DNA from: Granulosicoccus sp.
GTDB lineage: Bacteria; Pseudomonadota; Gammaproteobacteria; Granulosicoccales; Granulosicoccaceae
Reading direction: 5' to 3'
DNA length: 64,000 nt
NCBI GenBank assembly: GCA_020627685.1
Contig: JAHDGK010000011.1
Coordinates: 25,107-89,106, forward strand
The number at the start of each line of letters is the position of its first letter. Positions within the stretch are counted from its first letter, which is position 1. Made by a program: the position numbers and the translations under genes. The notes under the pieces were generated by a model. It made no database searches and was not told the origin of the DNA. It saw only the letters and a list, made by a program, of their open reading frames with translations. This document shows, in pieces, positions 9,967-20,804 of the stretch.

Positions 9967-12246
9967 ATGCACCACCCAGGATTGAGGCGGAGTGCAAAGG
10001 CGACTATCATTTCACCCCTACCCATCCGTTGGACTTTCAACATCAGGCGCGTGCAACTATTTTCAGTCGGATTGCTGGGCGCTCTCTTCATCTCCAATGG
10101 AGCTCTGGGGTCGCAATGCCCCGCGCCTCGTTTCGTCTACGAACCCGGCCAATTTGAGAACAACCCTTCGGCACCCGTGGTCGCTGAAGCGGACAGTGTG
10201 CTCTCGGAAAATGGGCAGGTCACTCTCACGGGCAATACGAGCATTCGCTATCAAGGGCGTGAACTGGCGGCTGAGAACGCCCGCTACAACCCAGATACCG
10301 GCGAAATTGCCGTTGACGGCGATTTAAGTTTTGTCGGACAGGGAATTCAGCTTAAAAGTAACGAAGCATTTATTGATATTGATGATGATGTGTTTCGTAC
10401 GGGTGAGAGTGACTATGAGCTTGATCTGAACGGCAAGCGGGCAACCGGCTCGGCCGACAGTATGGCAAGACTTGAGAACGGCCAATTTCTCATGGAAGGC
10501 GCAACGTATTCCACGTGCCCTCCCGGTGATGCCAGCTGGTTCGTTCGAGCAGACAGCATCAACCTCGATTCGGAAGCAGGCATAGGAACAGCAAAAGATC
10601 TGAGGCTCGTTTTTAAAGGCGTTCCGTTGTTTGCATTGCCGGCTTTCAGTTTTCCCATTGGCGATAAACGTAAATCAGGATTTCTAGCGCCTGTCTTAGC
10701 ACGTGGCGAGAGAACCGGCTTTGAACTGCATATTCCCTGGTATTGGAATATTCGACCCAATGCAGATGCGACGATAACGCCGCGCCTGATGACAAAACGC
10801 GGCGCACAGCTTCAAACTGAATGGCGTTATATGAATCGCCAAGGAGCCTGGAAACTCGATCATGAGTACCTTAAAGACAAAGCCCGCAACCACGACTCCC
10901 GTTATTTTACGCAGCTGACTCACAAAGGCAGTTTTAACGCGGACATGACCTCCACTATTGTGGCAAGACGTGTCTCCGATAAGGACTATTTGGAAGACTT
11001 AGGTGACAGCTTGCAGGTGGCCAGCATCACTCACTTAGAACAACGAGCTGACCTTAATTTTGAACGCGGTCGTGTTAGTGCGCTTGCTCGCCTACAAAGT
11101 TTTCAAACGGTCGATGAGGACATCGTGGCAGAAGATCGGCCGCACCGAAGACTGCCGCAAATAAAAGTACAAGCCGATTCCGACCGTTTGCCTTTAGGCT
11201 TAAGAGCCGGGATCAATGGAGAGTTTGTCTACTTTGATAAAGACGATGCCATTACCGGTGCAAGATTTGATGTCCGACCACAAATAACCCTGCCAATTGT
11301 TCGAGATGCCTGGTTCTTTAAACCCAGTGTCTCCCATCGATTCACCTACTACAGCTTGAACAATACGGAAGGGCAAATAGACCGAAGAATCAGCCGAAAC
11401 CTGAATACGGTGAGCGTTGACAGTGGATTGTTTTTCGACAGAATTCTTGATGATGAAGGTTCTGTTCAAACACTCGAACCACGACTTTTCTACTTGCGTG
11501 TTCCCTACTCTGATCAATCGAACATCCAGGTGTTTGACTCCAGCGCGTTCGACTTCAATATCAGTCAATTGTTTCGCGACAATCGATTCAGCGGCGCTGA
11601 CCGTATCGCAGATGCCAATCAGCTCTCCGTAGGTCTGACCACGCGCATTATTAACGGTGGAGACGGAAAAGAACGTTTCAGCGCGAGTATTGGGCAGATT
11701 CGACACTTTGATGATAGACGTGTGACATTAACCAACGATGAAGACGTTGATACACGCAGCACCTCAGATGTGGTTGGAGAGCTTTCAACGACGCTGGCGG
11801 AAGACTGGATAGGAAAAGGCAGCATTCAGTGGAACCCGGACGAGAAGCAAACGGTTCGAAGTGCCCTCTCTCTCGGTTATCGGCCCGGACCCAACAAGAT
11901 TGTCAATGTAACCCACCGTGTGGTTAACGATCAAACTCGTGAAGAGAAAACCGAACAAATTGATCTCTCCGCGGTTTGGAAAATCCAGGACAGCTGGCGC
12001 TTAGCCGGTCGGTGGAACTATTCTCTGGATGCCGATCGAAGTATCGAATCACTTTTGGGCATTGAATATGACAGTTGCTGCTGGGCCGTGAGATTTGCAG
12101 CGCGCCGATATATCGCCGATGGCGGCGATGATCACGACACCAGTCTATATTTCCAGTTGGTACTTAAAGGTTTAGCGCCTCTGGGGCAGAATTACGGGGC
12201 ATTACTTGAAAACGCCATTTTGGGATATCGGGACGATGTCCAGTAA
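9967..12246 (+). CDS. lptD: LPS-assembly protein LptD
   Basis: OstA-like N-terminal jellyroll, FPIGDKRKSGFLAP, C-terminal GIEYDSCCWAVRFAARRY, followed by surA. Exact start uncertain; the track start at 9790 overlaps ung. Confidence 0.95.
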   Translation: MHHPGLRRSAKATIISPLPIRWTFNIRRVQLFSVGLLGALFISNGALGSQCPAPRFVYEPGQFENNPSAPVVAEADSVLSENGQVTLTGNTSIRYQGRELAAENARYNPDTGEIAVDGDLSFVGQGIQLKSNEAFIDIDDDVFRTGESDYELDLNGKRATGSADSMARLENGQFLMEGATYSTCPPGDASWFVRADSINLDSEAGIGTAKDLRLVFKGVPLFALPAFSFPIGDKRKSGFLAPVLARGERTGFELHIPWYWNIRPNADATITPRLMTKRGAQLQTEWRYMNRQGAWKLDHEYLKDKARNHDSRYFTQLTHKGSFNADMTSTIVARRVSDKDYLEDLGDSLQVASITHLEQRADLNFERGRVSALARLQSFQTVDEDIVAEDRPHRRLPQIKVQADSDRLPLGLRAGINGEFVYFDKDDAITGARFDVRPQITLPIVRDAWFFKPSVSHRFTYYSLNNTEGQIDRRISRNLNTVSVDSGLFFDRILDDEGSVQTLEPRLFYLRVPYSDQSNIQVFDSSAFDFNISQLFRDNRFSGADRIADANQLSVGLTTRIINGGDGKERFSASIGQIRHFDDRRVTLTNDEDVDTRSTSDVVGELSTTLAEDWIGKGSIQWNPDEKQTVRSALSLGYRPGPNKIVNVTHRVVNDQTREEKTEQIDLSAVWKIQDSWRLAGRWNYSLDADRSIESLLGIEYDSCCWAVRFAARRYIADGGDDHDTSLYFQLVLKGLAPLGQNYGALLENAILGYRDDVQ

Positions 12247-12260
12247 TAGGAAACACTAAC

Positions 12261-13544
12261 GTGCAACAAACAATTAAGCAGTTTTTTGCCACTCTAACGC
12301 TGGCATGCGCCCTGTTTTCAGTAAACAGCGTATGGGCTCAAGATGTTGTGCTGGATAGAATCAGAGCCGTGGTAAACGACGGTGTCGTACTCGATAGCGA
12401 TATCAAATCTGCTATCCGGTTTTTCAGGCAGCAAGCAGCCAGCAACCAACAGACCCTGCCCGGTGATAGCGTACTGTCCGAGCGAATTTTACAAGAACTC
12501 ATTGATCGGGAAATTCGTCAGCAGCGCGCAACGCAAATTGGTATTGCGATTGACGCCAACAGCGTAAACAGAGCTATCGAACAAGTGGCTCGCGGTAACA
12601 ACATGAACACCGTACAGTTTCGCAGAACTTTGCAGCAGCAAGGTTTTGATTACGAGCTGTTTCGTAAAAACATTGAACAAGAACTACTGATGCAGCGGTT
12701 GGTAGAGCGCGAAGTTCAACCACGAATCAGAGTCTCTGCTCAAGAGATCGACGACTTCATTGAAAGCGTTAAAGGTGATGCCAAAGAAAATCAGCGTTAC
12801 CGTATTCAACATATATTGATTGCGATCTCTCCCACTGCGAGTCGCGATGAGATCGATGCTGCAACCGAACGTGCAAACACCGTACTAAGCGCATTGAAAG
12901 CAGGTGCAGATTTTAGCGAACAGGCTGCCACATCCTCTGACGGCGCTCGTGCACTTCAGGGAGGAGATCTTGGTTGGAGAACGCTTCAAGAGTTACCGGC
13001 ATTCCTGTCGAAGGCATTGAGAAAAATGCAACCTTCCGAACTCAGCGAACCTTTGCGTTCGGCCAATGGCCTTCATATCGTTAAGTTGTTGGATCGGGAA
13101 AGTAATGACCAGACACAAGTTAGCGAGCAGTTGGTACGCCATATTTTTATTGCAGGCGACACTGGGACTGAGCGACAAAAACTAGCAGCAGCCCGCGCTC
13201 AGCTGCAAAGCGGTGCTTCATTTGCGGACCTGGCCGCTCAGATAAGCGAAGATCCGAACAGTGCCAACAATGGCGGCGAACTCCCTTGGTTTAGTAAAGG
13301 CCAGATGCCTCCGCAATTGGAACAGATGGCTAACACGATGTCTGTAAAGCAGTTAAGTCAGCCTTTCCAGACGCAGTTTGGATGGCACTTGATGCAACTT
13401 ATCGATAGACGAACGCGCTCTGTCGATGATGAAGCGCTTCGTGATCAGGCGAGTACATCGCTACGGCAAAGCAAAGTCGAGCAAGAAACCTTGCGCTGGT
13501 TGCGACAAATGCGCGATGAGTCCTTTGTGGAAATTCGCTCTTGA
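12261..13544 (+). CDS. surA: periplasmic chaperone / peptidyl-prolyl isomerase SurA
   Basis: Signal peptide, SurA_N, two rotamase domains (YRIQHILIAIS..., VRHIFIAGD...); GTG start. Confidence 0.96.
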   Translation: MQQTIKQFFATLTLACALFSVNSVWAQDVVLDRIRAVVNDGVVLDSDIKSAIRFFRQQAASNQQTLPGDSVLSERILQELIDREIRQQRATQIGIAIDANSVNRAIEQVARGNNMNTVQFRRTLQQQGFDYELFRKNIEQELLMQRLVEREVQPRIRVSAQEIDDFIESVKGDAKENQRYRIQHILIAISPTASRDEIDAATERANTVLSALKAGADFSEQAATSSDGARALQGGDLGWRTLQELPAFLSKALRKMQPSELSEPLRSANGLHIVKLLDRESNDQTQVSEQLVRHIFIAGDTGTERQKLAAARAQLQSGASFADLAAQISEDPNSANNGGELPWFSKGQMPPQLEQMANTMSVKQLSQPFQTQFGWHLMQLIDRRTRSVDDEALRDQASTSLRQSKVEQETLRWLRQMRDESFVEIRS

Positions 13545-14539
13545 AGGCAATCATTGCCCTGACACCGGGCGAGCCTGCGGGTATTGGACCTGACCTGGCG
13601 GTCATGCTCGCGCAGCAAACGCGTAAGGATCCCATTGTTGCCATTGCTGATAAACAGTTGCTGAAGGAAAGAGCTGAAATACTCAAACTACCTTTGTGTA
13701 TTCAGGATTTCACTGACAACGCAACAGAGGTTTCGACAGAGGCTCATACACTGTGTGTGAAACATGTGCCAGTGCACGCGCCTGTCGTTTGTGGCGAACT
13801 CAACTCGAAAAACGCTGCCTACGTACTGGCCACACTAGATGACGCCGTTAACGGCTGTATAAGTGGCCGTTACAGTGCGATGACGACGGCACCTTTGCAC
13901 AAAGGTGTTATTAACGATGCCGGTATCGCTTTCACAGGACATACTGAATACCTGGCCGAAAAAGTCGGTAGCGAGCCTGTCATGATGCTCGCCACAGAGA
14001 CAGCAGCAGGTCCGCTACGCGTGGCCTTAGCCACTACTCACCTGCCAGTATCAGCAGTACCAAAAGCATTGACACCCAGTGTGCTGACGCGTGCTCTACA
14101 AATTTTACATGCCGACTTGGAAAAACGATTCGGTGTTAAAAATCCACGCATTCTGGTTGCAGGATTAAATCCTCACGCTGGAGAAGGCGGACACATGGGA
14201 CGCGAAGAAATTGATGTTATCGAGCCCGTACTTGAATCACTTCGTCAACAAGGGATGCAACTGATAGGACCACTACCTGCGGACACACTATTCACTCCCC
14301 AGCATCTAGCGCATGCAGATGCTGTTATGGCGATGTACCACGATCAGGGACTACCGGTTTTAAAATACGCGGGCTTTGGTGATGCTATCAATATCACCTT
14401 GGGTCTATCTATCATTCGCACATCCGTTGATCACGGAACCGCACTGGACAAAGCCGGCACAGGAAATATCGATAGCGGCAGCTTAGACGCTGCCCTGTCT
14501 CTGGCGAGTAAACTGGCCAACCCTACTGCTGAGAATTAA
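13541..14539 (+). CDS. pdxA: 4-hydroxythreonine-4-phosphate dehydrogenase
   Basis: LTPGEPAGIGPDL, TTAPLHKGVINDAGIAFTGHTEYLAE, GLNPHAGEGGHMGREE; TTG start overlapping surA. Confidence 0.96.
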   Translation: MKAIIALTPGEPAGIGPDLAVMLAQQTRKDPIVAIADKQLLKERAEILKLPLCIQDFTDNATEVSTEAHTLCVKHVPVHAPVVCGELNSKNAAYVLATLDDAVNGCISGRYSAMTTAPLHKGVINDAGIAFTGHTEYLAEKVGSEPVMMLATETAAGPLRVALATTHLPVSAVPKALTPSVLTRALQILHADLEKRFGVKNPRILVAGLNPHAGEGGHMGREEIDVIEPVLESLRQQGMQLIGPLPADTLFTPQHLAHADAVMAMYHDQGLPVLKYAGFGDAINITLGLSIIRTSVDHGTALDKAGTGNIDSGSLDAALSLASKLANPTAEN

Positions 14540-14545
14540 GCTGCT

Positions 14546-15316
14546 GTGAATCACAAGGCTCGAAAACGCTTCGGACAGAATTTTTTACAAGATTTCTCTG
14601 TCATAGAGCGAATATTGTCATCAATGCGATTGGCTGCCGATGACAATGTGGTTGAAGTCGGGCCGGGCCTAGGGGCGTTAACCTTGCCCTTACTGGAGCG
14701 ACTTGATCGCTTGCATGTTATCGAAATTGATCGCGACCTGATCGAACGCCTTGAGGCAAAAAATCTTGAAGGTTTGCATATTCAAAGCGCAGACGTACTC
14801 ACTGTAGATTTCAACACTCTGGCAATGGGCAGCTCTTTACGAGTCGTCGGCAACCTACCCTACAACATTGGAACACCGTTGTTGCTGCGCTTACTAGAGG
14901 TTCACCCACTACTAAAAGACATACACGTTATGTTGCAAAAGGAAGTCGTTGATCGCCTTCATGCAAGTTGCAATACACGCTCCTACGGCAGACTAAGCGT
15001 CATGATGCAAAGTGTCTTTGAGGTTGAGCCATTGTTCACTGTCCCGCCCCATTCTTTCGATCCGGCGCCCAAAGTAGACTCGGCCGTTGTTCGCTTAAAA
15101 CCGCTTGCGACACCACTTGCAAAAGACGACATCGCGGCACTTGAACGATGCACCCGTATAGCGTTTGCTAACAAGCGAAAAACCCTGCGAAACAACATGA
15201 AAGCTCATCTTGATGACCAGTCTCTTGAAGCAATTGATATAAACCCGCAAGCAAGAGCAGAAACCTTGGATATTGATGCGTTTCATCGGCTATCAAAAAG
15301 GTTAAGTCAAGGCTAA
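14546..15316 (+). CDS. rsmA: 16S rRNA (adenine1518/1519-N6) dimethyltransferase
   Basis: HKARKRFGQNFLQD, VEVGPGLGALTLPLL, VGNLPYNIGTPLL; GTG start. Confidence 0.97.
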   Translation: MNHKARKRFGQNFLQDFSVIERILSSMRLAADDNVVEVGPGLGALTLPLLERLDRLHVIEIDRDLIERLEAKNLEGLHIQSADVLTVDFNTLAMGSSLRVVGNLPYNIGTPLLLRLLEVHPLLKDIHVMLQKEVVDRLHASCNTRSYGRLSVMMQSVFEVEPLFTVPPHSFDPAPKVDSAVVRLKPLATPLAKDDIAALERCTRIAFANKRKTLRNNMKAHLDDQSLEAIDINPQARAETLDIDAFHRLSKRLSQG

Positions 15317-15360
15317 GCGGTGCTACTATAGCTGCATCACTTCAGTAACTGCACTTAACA

Positions 15361-15744
15361 ATGGATGTAGAAGTCACTGACGGCATTCAGGTTGACGTAG
15401 ATACACTCTACGTAGAATCCGAATCCGATCCGGACAACAACCGCTTTGTTTTCGCTTATACGATTACTATTCGTAACGTGGGAAGCACGGCTGCCAAATT
15501 ATTGACAAGACATTGGGTTATCCGCGATGCCAACGGCAAAGTTCAGGAAGTACAAGGCGATGGCGTGGTCGGTGAACAACCCCATTTAAAACCCGGCGAA
15601 GGTTTTCAATACACTAGCGGAACAATGCTGGAAACATCGATGGGAACCATGGGCGGCAGCTATCTATTGGTGACCGACGAAGGGGAAGAATTCAAAGCAC
15701 CGATTGCTGATTTTCTACTGTCTGCACCGCGCACACTTCACTAA
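15361..15744 (+). CDS. apaG: ApaG (CorD) protein
   Basis: RFVFAYTITIRNVGSTAAKLLTRHWVIRDANGKVQEVQGDGVVGEQPHLKPGE. Confidence 0.97.
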   Translation: MDVEVTDGIQVDVDTLYVESESDPDNNRFVFAYTITIRNVGSTAAKLLTRHWVIRDANGKVQEVQGDGVVGEQPHLKPGEGFQYTSGTMLETSMGTMGGSYLLVTDEGEEFKAPIADFLLSAPRTLH

Positions 15745-15767
15745 ACGTCCAATAGCATTCGCAACCA

Positions 15768-16571
15768 GTGACCACCTACGCGATAGGCGATCTACAAGGA
15801 TGCCTAACACCACTCAAACGACTGCTCGACCATATTAATTACGACCCTGCGAGCGACAAACTGTGGTTCGTTGGCGATTTGATTAACCGTGGCCCGGAAT
15901 CTCTGCCAGCGCTGCGCTTTGTCAAAGCGCTAGGCTCAAACGCCATTACGGTTCTAGGTAATCACGATCTACATTTGTTAGCGGTCTTGCATGGTGTAAG
16001 AAAAGCCTCTGGCAAAGATACGCTCGATGAGATCATTAATGCCCCGGACAGAGACGAATTAACACAGTGGTTGTCACAACAACCCCTCATCCACACCGAT
16101 GAAAAATTAGCTCATACCCTGGTTCATGCCGGCATCCATCCGCATTGGTCTCTTGAGCAAGCGCACGCTATGGCTAGTGACGTCAGTGATGCTTTGAAAA
16201 CTGACATGAATGGTTTCTTGCAACATATGTACGGCAATTCCCCATCGCGCTGGTCGACGGATTTAACAACACGTAAGCGGCACCGATTTACAGTCAATAC
16301 ATTTACCCGAATGCGCTACTGCCATGAGGACGGCCAACTGGATTTCGATTTTAACGGCCCGCCCAGTGCTGCACCGGAACAGCTATACCCCTGGTATGCA
16401 ACACCCAATAGACAGCCTTTACCTACGACTATCATATTCGGGCATTGGTCTAGTCATCCGGCAATTGCACCGGCTTACGCGATACCGACTGATCGTGGTT
16501 GTGTTTGGGGCGGTAGCTTAACGGCCTATGCTATTGAGAATCAGGAAAGTTATTGGGTTGATGCTGGTTAG
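15768..16571 (+). CDS. apaH: symmetrical bis(5'-nucleosyl)-tetraphosphatase
   Basis: YAIGDLQGCLTPLKRLL, FVGDLINRGPESL, VLGNHDLHLLAV; GTG start. Confidence 0.96.
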   Translation: MTTYAIGDLQGCLTPLKRLLDHINYDPASDKLWFVGDLINRGPESLPALRFVKALGSNAITVLGNHDLHLLAVLHGVRKASGKDTLDEIINAPDRDELTQWLSQQPLIHTDEKLAHTLVHAGIHPHWSLEQAHAMASDVSDALKTDMNGFLQHMYGNSPSRWSTDLTTRKRHRFTVNTFTRMRYCHEDGQLDFDFNGPPSAAPEQLYPWYATPNRQPLPTTIIFGHWSSHPAIAPAYAIPTDRGCVWGGSLTAYAIENQESYWVDAG

Positions 16572-16600
16572 TTTCTAACACTTGCATTAACAACGCTTTG

Positions 16601-17119
16601 TTACTTTTCTAACACCCAATAAGTCACGGGCAAGCCATCCGTATCCTCTAGCGATTGCTTATCCTCACTAACAACCGTCCAGTCATTCCAGTTAAAACTG
16701 TCTAACCAGGTATCGCCTTCGTAGGCTTTATCGACAACGGTTAAATACAAACGCTGAGTTATACCCATAGCATCACGGCAAAGTGAAGCGCCGCCGATGA
16801 TCATAATTTCATCAGCAGGCTGATCGTTCAGTGCATAGTGGCTAGCTGCAATTGCATCGTCAAGGCTGTTAACCACAACAACACCTTCACTGCTCCATTC
16901 GCTATTTCGGGTAACAACAATATTGGTTCTGCCCGGCAAGGGTTTACCGATGGAGTCAAACGTTTTGCGCCCCATCACAACCGGCTTACCCATGGTCACG
17001 CGCTTAAAATACGCAAGCTCTCCCGGGATTTTCCACGGCAAGCCGCCATCCTGACCAATGAGTTTATTTTTATCCATTGCCATCATCATGGCAATATCAG
17101 GCGCAGCATCATTGGACAT
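16601..17119 (-). CDS. folA: dihydrofolate reductase
   Basis: MMAMDKNKLIGQDGGLPWKIPGELAYFKRVTMGKPVVMGRKTFDSIGKPLPGRTNIVVTR. Confidence 0.97.
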   Translation of the reverse strand: MSNDAAPDIAMMMAMDKNKLIGQDGGLPWKIPGELAYFKRVTMGKPVVMGRKTFDSIGKPLPGRTNIVVTRNSEWSSEGVVVVNSLDDAIAASHYALNDQPADEIMIIGGASLCRDAMGITQRLYLTVVDKAYEGDTWLDSFNWNDWTVVSEDKQSLEDTDGLPVTYWVLEK

Positions 17120-17143
17120 GGCTTAATCCTTTATTGATCACCG

Positions 17144-17938
17144 TCAAACGGCAATAGGCGCTTTGATAGTCGGGTCGGCATCGTATCCGATCAACGTAAA
17201 GTCATCGTAGGTAAACGCGAATAAATCTTTAACCGATTCATTGATTTGCATCGTGGGTAATGCTCTTGGCTGGCGGGCCAACTGAGTATTCACTTGATCA
17301 AAATGATTCTTGTACAAATGAGCATCACCAAGTGTGTGCACAAAATCACCGGGTTCGAGATCACATACTTGCGCCACCATGAGCGTTAGCAAGGCATACG
17401 AGGCTATATTGAACGGCACACCTAAAAACACATCGGCGCTTCGTTGGTAGAGCTGGCAACTTAGTTTTCCGTCCGCAACATAAAATTGAAACAGCGCGTG
17501 GCAAGGTGGTAATTTCATATTATCTATTTCACTGACATTCCAGGCACTGACGATGTGACGCCTAGAGTCCGGGTTGTTTTTTATTTGATCAAGTAGCTTA
17601 CTAATTTGGTCGATGTGTGTACCGGCAGGTGTTGGCCAACTTCTCCATTGGCTACCGTAAACCGGCCCGAGATCACCGTTCTCATCGGCCCACTCATCCC
17701 AAATAGATACGCCATGCTGGTTGAGGTAGGCGATATTGGTATCGCCATTTAGAAACCACAGTAGCTCATGAATGATGGACTTTAAGTGCAACTTCTTCGT
17801 GGTTAATACCGGAAAGCCCTTTTGCAGATCAAACCGCATTTGATATCCAAAGACTGACCGTGTACCGGTACCCGTACGATCAGATTTATCTGTCCCGTTA
17901 TCCAGAATGTGCTGAAGAAGATCAAGATAGGTTTGCAT
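17144..17938 (-). CDS. thyA: thymidylate synthase
   Basis: [55 protein letters not shown]. Confidence 0.98.
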   Translation of the reverse strand: MQTYLDLLQHILDNGTDKSDRTGTGTRSVFGYQMRFDLQKGFPVLTTKKLHLKSIIHELLWFLNGDTNIAYLNQHGVSIWDEWADENGDLGPVYGSQWRSWPTPAGTHIDQISKLLDQIKNNPDSRRHIVSAWNVSEIDNMKLPPCHALFQFYVADGKLSCQLYQRSADVFLGVPFNIASYALLTLMVAQVCDLEPGDFVHTLGDAHLYKNHFDQVNTQLARQPRALPTMQINESVKDLFAFTYDDFTLIGYDADPTIKAPIAV

Positions 17939-17948
17939 ATTGCGCTTG

Positions 17949-18746
17949 TTATGACCTGCTGTTGTTGTAAGCGAAGTAAATCAGTGCAGCCCCCCCGATG
18001 ATCATCGGGAATGACAACAGTTGCCCCATGGTCAGCCAGTTGAAGGCAATGAAGCCAAGATCTGCATCGGGCTGACGAACAAACTCGATAAGGAATCTAT
18101 AGATACCGTACGTTAGTACGAAGACTCCTGATACGGCCATTCGTGGCCGACGTTGGGAGGAAAAAACCCAGACTATTAAGAACAGAATAATTCCTTCACC
18201 AATGAACTGGTAGATCTGATTCGGGTGACGAGGCTCGGGACCTGCGTGTGGAAAAACCATGCCCCAAGGAACGTCAGTGACTCGACCGTACAACTCACCG
18301 TTTATAAAGTTGCCGATACGCCCCGCTCCCAATCCGATTGGGAACATAGGCGCAAAGAAATCAGCCACCTGAAAAAAAGAGCGATGGGTATTACGAGCGT
18401 ACAACCAAAAGGCCACGACAACACCTAGAAATCCGCCGTGAAAAGACATGCCTCGCCAACCGTACTGGCTAAACGGATTCAGAGCCTCCAGCGGCTCACT
18501 CAACAAAATGTCCGTTTGATAAAACAGCAGCGAGCCAACTTTGCCGCCAACAATTACACCAAGCACTATGTAGAAAACGGCATCGCCGATTTCATCAGCA
18601 GTCCAACCCGAGCCCGGTTTGCTAGCACGATACTTGGCAAGCCACCAACCGGCCATAAACGCAAACAGATACGTAATGCCGTACCAATGAATGACCAGCG
18701 GGCCAAGTTCCAGTGCAACCGGATTTATATTGGGATATTGCAGCAT
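17949..18746 (-). CDS. lgt: prolipoprotein diacylglyceryl transferase
   Basis: [39 protein letters not shown]. Confidence 0.97.
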   Translation of the reverse strand: MLQYPNINPVALELGPLVIHWYGITYLFAFMAGWWLAKYRASKPGSGWTADEIGDAVFYIVLGVIVGGKVGSLLFYQTDILLSEPLEALNPFSQYGWRGMSFHGGFLGVVVAFWLYARNTHRSFFQVADFFAPMFPIGLGAGRIGNFINGELYGRVTDVPWGMVFPHAGPEPRHPNQIYQFIGEGIILFLIVWVFSSQRRPRMAVSGVFVLTYGIYRFLIEFVRQPDADLGFIAFNWLTMGQLLSFPMIIGGAALIYFAYNNSRS

Positions 18747-18840
18747 CTAAGACAGCCAGTCCTGTGTATTGGCGCGTTGGCGACGCACAGAGTATAACGA
18801 TATCGATGCGATATCGTCACAGTGGTAACGATTGCCAGTA

Positions 18841-20022
18841 TTAAACAACGCGCCCGATAACCCCGGTGAGATAGAGAGTCTCGGGCATAGAGGCGTGCAC
18901 CGGATGATCGGCGCCCTGACGCAGAGTTGATAGCAGTTGTAGACCCAGACTCCCCTTTGGAGTTCCCAGTCTCATTTGCTGGATCAACTCCTCGTGACTC
19001 AGCGCTTGAGAACACGACGCGCTCAGGATTATGCCTCCCGGATTCAGCAGACGCATGGCAAGACGGTTGTTGAGCGCATAATGACGCATACCTGCATCCC
19101 GATCTTTTCGGCGCTTTATAAACGCGGGAGGATCAAGAATGACCACATCAAAACGCTCACGCTCTTCAAACAGCGTCCGCATAGCCTCAACCGCATCTGA
19201 TGCCTTCGCCGTAAAGTTACTTTCTAGACCATTGCGTTTAGCATTGGCGTTTGCAGCATTCACGGCCGTCTCAGATGCATCTATTGCCAGGACAGATTCC
19301 GCACCGGCCACAGCCGCGTTAAGTCCGAATGCGCCCAGATACGTGTACAAGTCTAGAACCCGCTTACCTTTCACCCAATCTTTAATGGCATTCCGGCTGT
19401 CTCGATGATCATAAAACCAACCGGTTTTCTGGCCAAGCTCTGCAGGTACTTCAAAATCAAGATCGTTTTCATTAATTGTCAGCGTATCGGTGGCAATGCC
19501 TAACACCCATTCGCGGTACAGCGGCAGATGCTCAAGCTCTCGCACTGAGGCATCGTTTCTCAAATAAATATTGGCGGCACCTGAGAGAGTCTGTAAGGCA
19601 TCAACGATATCGTCGCGATAGTGTTCCATGCCAGCGGTAGTAATTTGAACTACCAGCGTTTCACCGTAACGATCAACGGTTAGCCCGGGTAGAAAGTCCC
19701 CTTCGCTATGCACCCAACGGTAATAGGGCTTGGGATAAAGTGCCTCGCGCAGTTCAAGAGCGTGTCCTAATCGCGCACGCAAAACCGTTGCATTAAAGGG
19801 TTCGTTTGCACGTCTGCTGGTTACCCGCGCTGCAATTAGCGAGTGAGGATTGACGTAGACGTGGGCTAGGAATTTTCCATTAACCGACGTGACAGTCGCC
19901 GGCGCCCCTGGTTCCAATCCTTTGAGCGGTGTTTGCTGAGTATCAATCTCGTTTGAGAAGATCCAGCCATGGCCGCTTTGAATCCGACGCTCTTCCCGTT
20001 TCTTTAAGCGAAGGACATTCAT
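18841..20022 (-). CDS. rlmI: class I SAM-dependent rRNA (cytosine-C5) methyltransferase, RlmI-like
   Basis: PUA-like N-terminus GHGWIFSNEID; VLDLYTYLGAFGLNAAVAGAESVLAIDAS; VILDPPAFIKRRKD. Confidence 0.88.
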   Translation of the reverse strand: MNVLRLKKREERRIQSGHGWIFSNEIDTQQTPLKGLEPGAPATVTSVNGKFLAHVYVNPHSLIAARVTSRRANEPFNATVLRARLGHALELREALYPKPYYRWVHSEGDFLPGLTVDRYGETLVVQITTAGMEHYRDDIVDALQTLSGAANIYLRNDASVRELEHLPLYREWVLGIATDTLTINENDLDFEVPAELGQKTGWFYDHRDSRNAIKDWVKGKRVLDLYTYLGAFGLNAAVAGAESVLAIDASETAVNAANANAKRNGLESNFTAKASDAVEAMRTLFEERERFDVVILDPPAFIKRRKDRDAGMRHYALNNRLAMRLLNPGGIILSASCSQALSHEELIQQMRLGTPKGSLGLQLLSTLRQGADHPVHASMPETLYLTGVIGRVV

Positions 20023-20067
20023 GTTGACGACACCACCAAAGAGGTGTCGTTTAAAACACGTTGCTTG

Positions 20068-20571
20068 TTATTTTTCCAAGGCGCTGAGCAGTTGGTCTTC
20101 CAACTCTCCGCGGACCGCAATAACTTCACCCAATCGTGAAAGATCGCCGGATAGCATGTGGACGTCATCGCCCGTTCCGTCAAAAGCATCGTACTTGTCA
20201 TTAAAATCGACCAGGAAGTCTGTAGTTTCAGCAATTGCGGGGTATACCTCAGCTGCAACTTCTTTCACAGCCCGGCGGCGCTCTTTGCCTTCAATGATGC
20301 GCTGATACACTTCAAAGTGCCCCATCGCGGTGTAGTCCACCATTATCTGGCAAAAACGACGTAATTGGTCGGCTTCGACTTGATGAGTTTCGATATCACG
20401 TGCAGCAAACGAGCTGACACCCGCCAACTGGCAGTAACTCACTACAACTTCTTGCCTTAATTTAACCAACGACTCGATAGTGTTGTGCAATCGAGCGCGG
20501 CGATCTACTCCAGCGGCGCTGTCTCCGTTGGGTTCGAATGATGCTGTATTGGCTTCTGCTTGGACGCTCAT
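20068..20571 (-). CDS. rsd: Rsd/AlgQ family anti-sigma-70 regulator
   Basis: SLVKLRQEVVVSYCQLAGVSSF...LRRFCQIMVDYTAMGHFEVYQRI...DFLVDFNDKYD matches the Rsd/AlgQ pattern. MSVQAEAN start preferred. Confidence 0.85.
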   Translation of the reverse strand: MSVQAEANTASFEPNGDSAAGVDRRARLHNTIESLVKLRQEVVVSYCQLAGVSSFAARDIETHQVEADQLRRFCQIMVDYTAMGHFEVYQRIIEGKERRRAVKEVAAEVYPAIAETTDFLVDFNDKYDAFDGTGDDVHMLSGDLSRLGEVIAVRGELEDQLLSALEK

Positions 20572-20615
20572 TGCGTTGATCTCCGGCACGAAATAAGAAA
20601 AGTGGAACAAACCTG

Positions 20616-20637
20616 GGGGTTACTTATAAGTTACCCC
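20616..20637. promoter_or_regulatory. near-perfect 22-bp palindrome upstream of rsd (candidate operator)
   Basis: GGGGT-T-ACTTATAAGT-T-ACCCC: 10-bp perfect core plus 5-bp flanking arms separated by one mismatch; 45 bp upstream of the preferred rsd start. Confidence 0.4.
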
Positions 20638-20804
20638 AAGCAAGGACTTTGCCATTTAGTGAGTCAAGTAAACCACAAGTGTTGCGGAAACACCACAGCT
20701 AATTGTTAAAATAATTTCTCGGAAGGTTATCGCAAACGAATGATATTAATGACAATTCAAAATTGACTTACGACATATTTAGGCTATGTGATTTAGCCAT
20801 TATG

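Noticed and set aside
11200-11706. 168-aa minus-strand ORF
   Set aside because: Antisense within lptD; no family resemblance.
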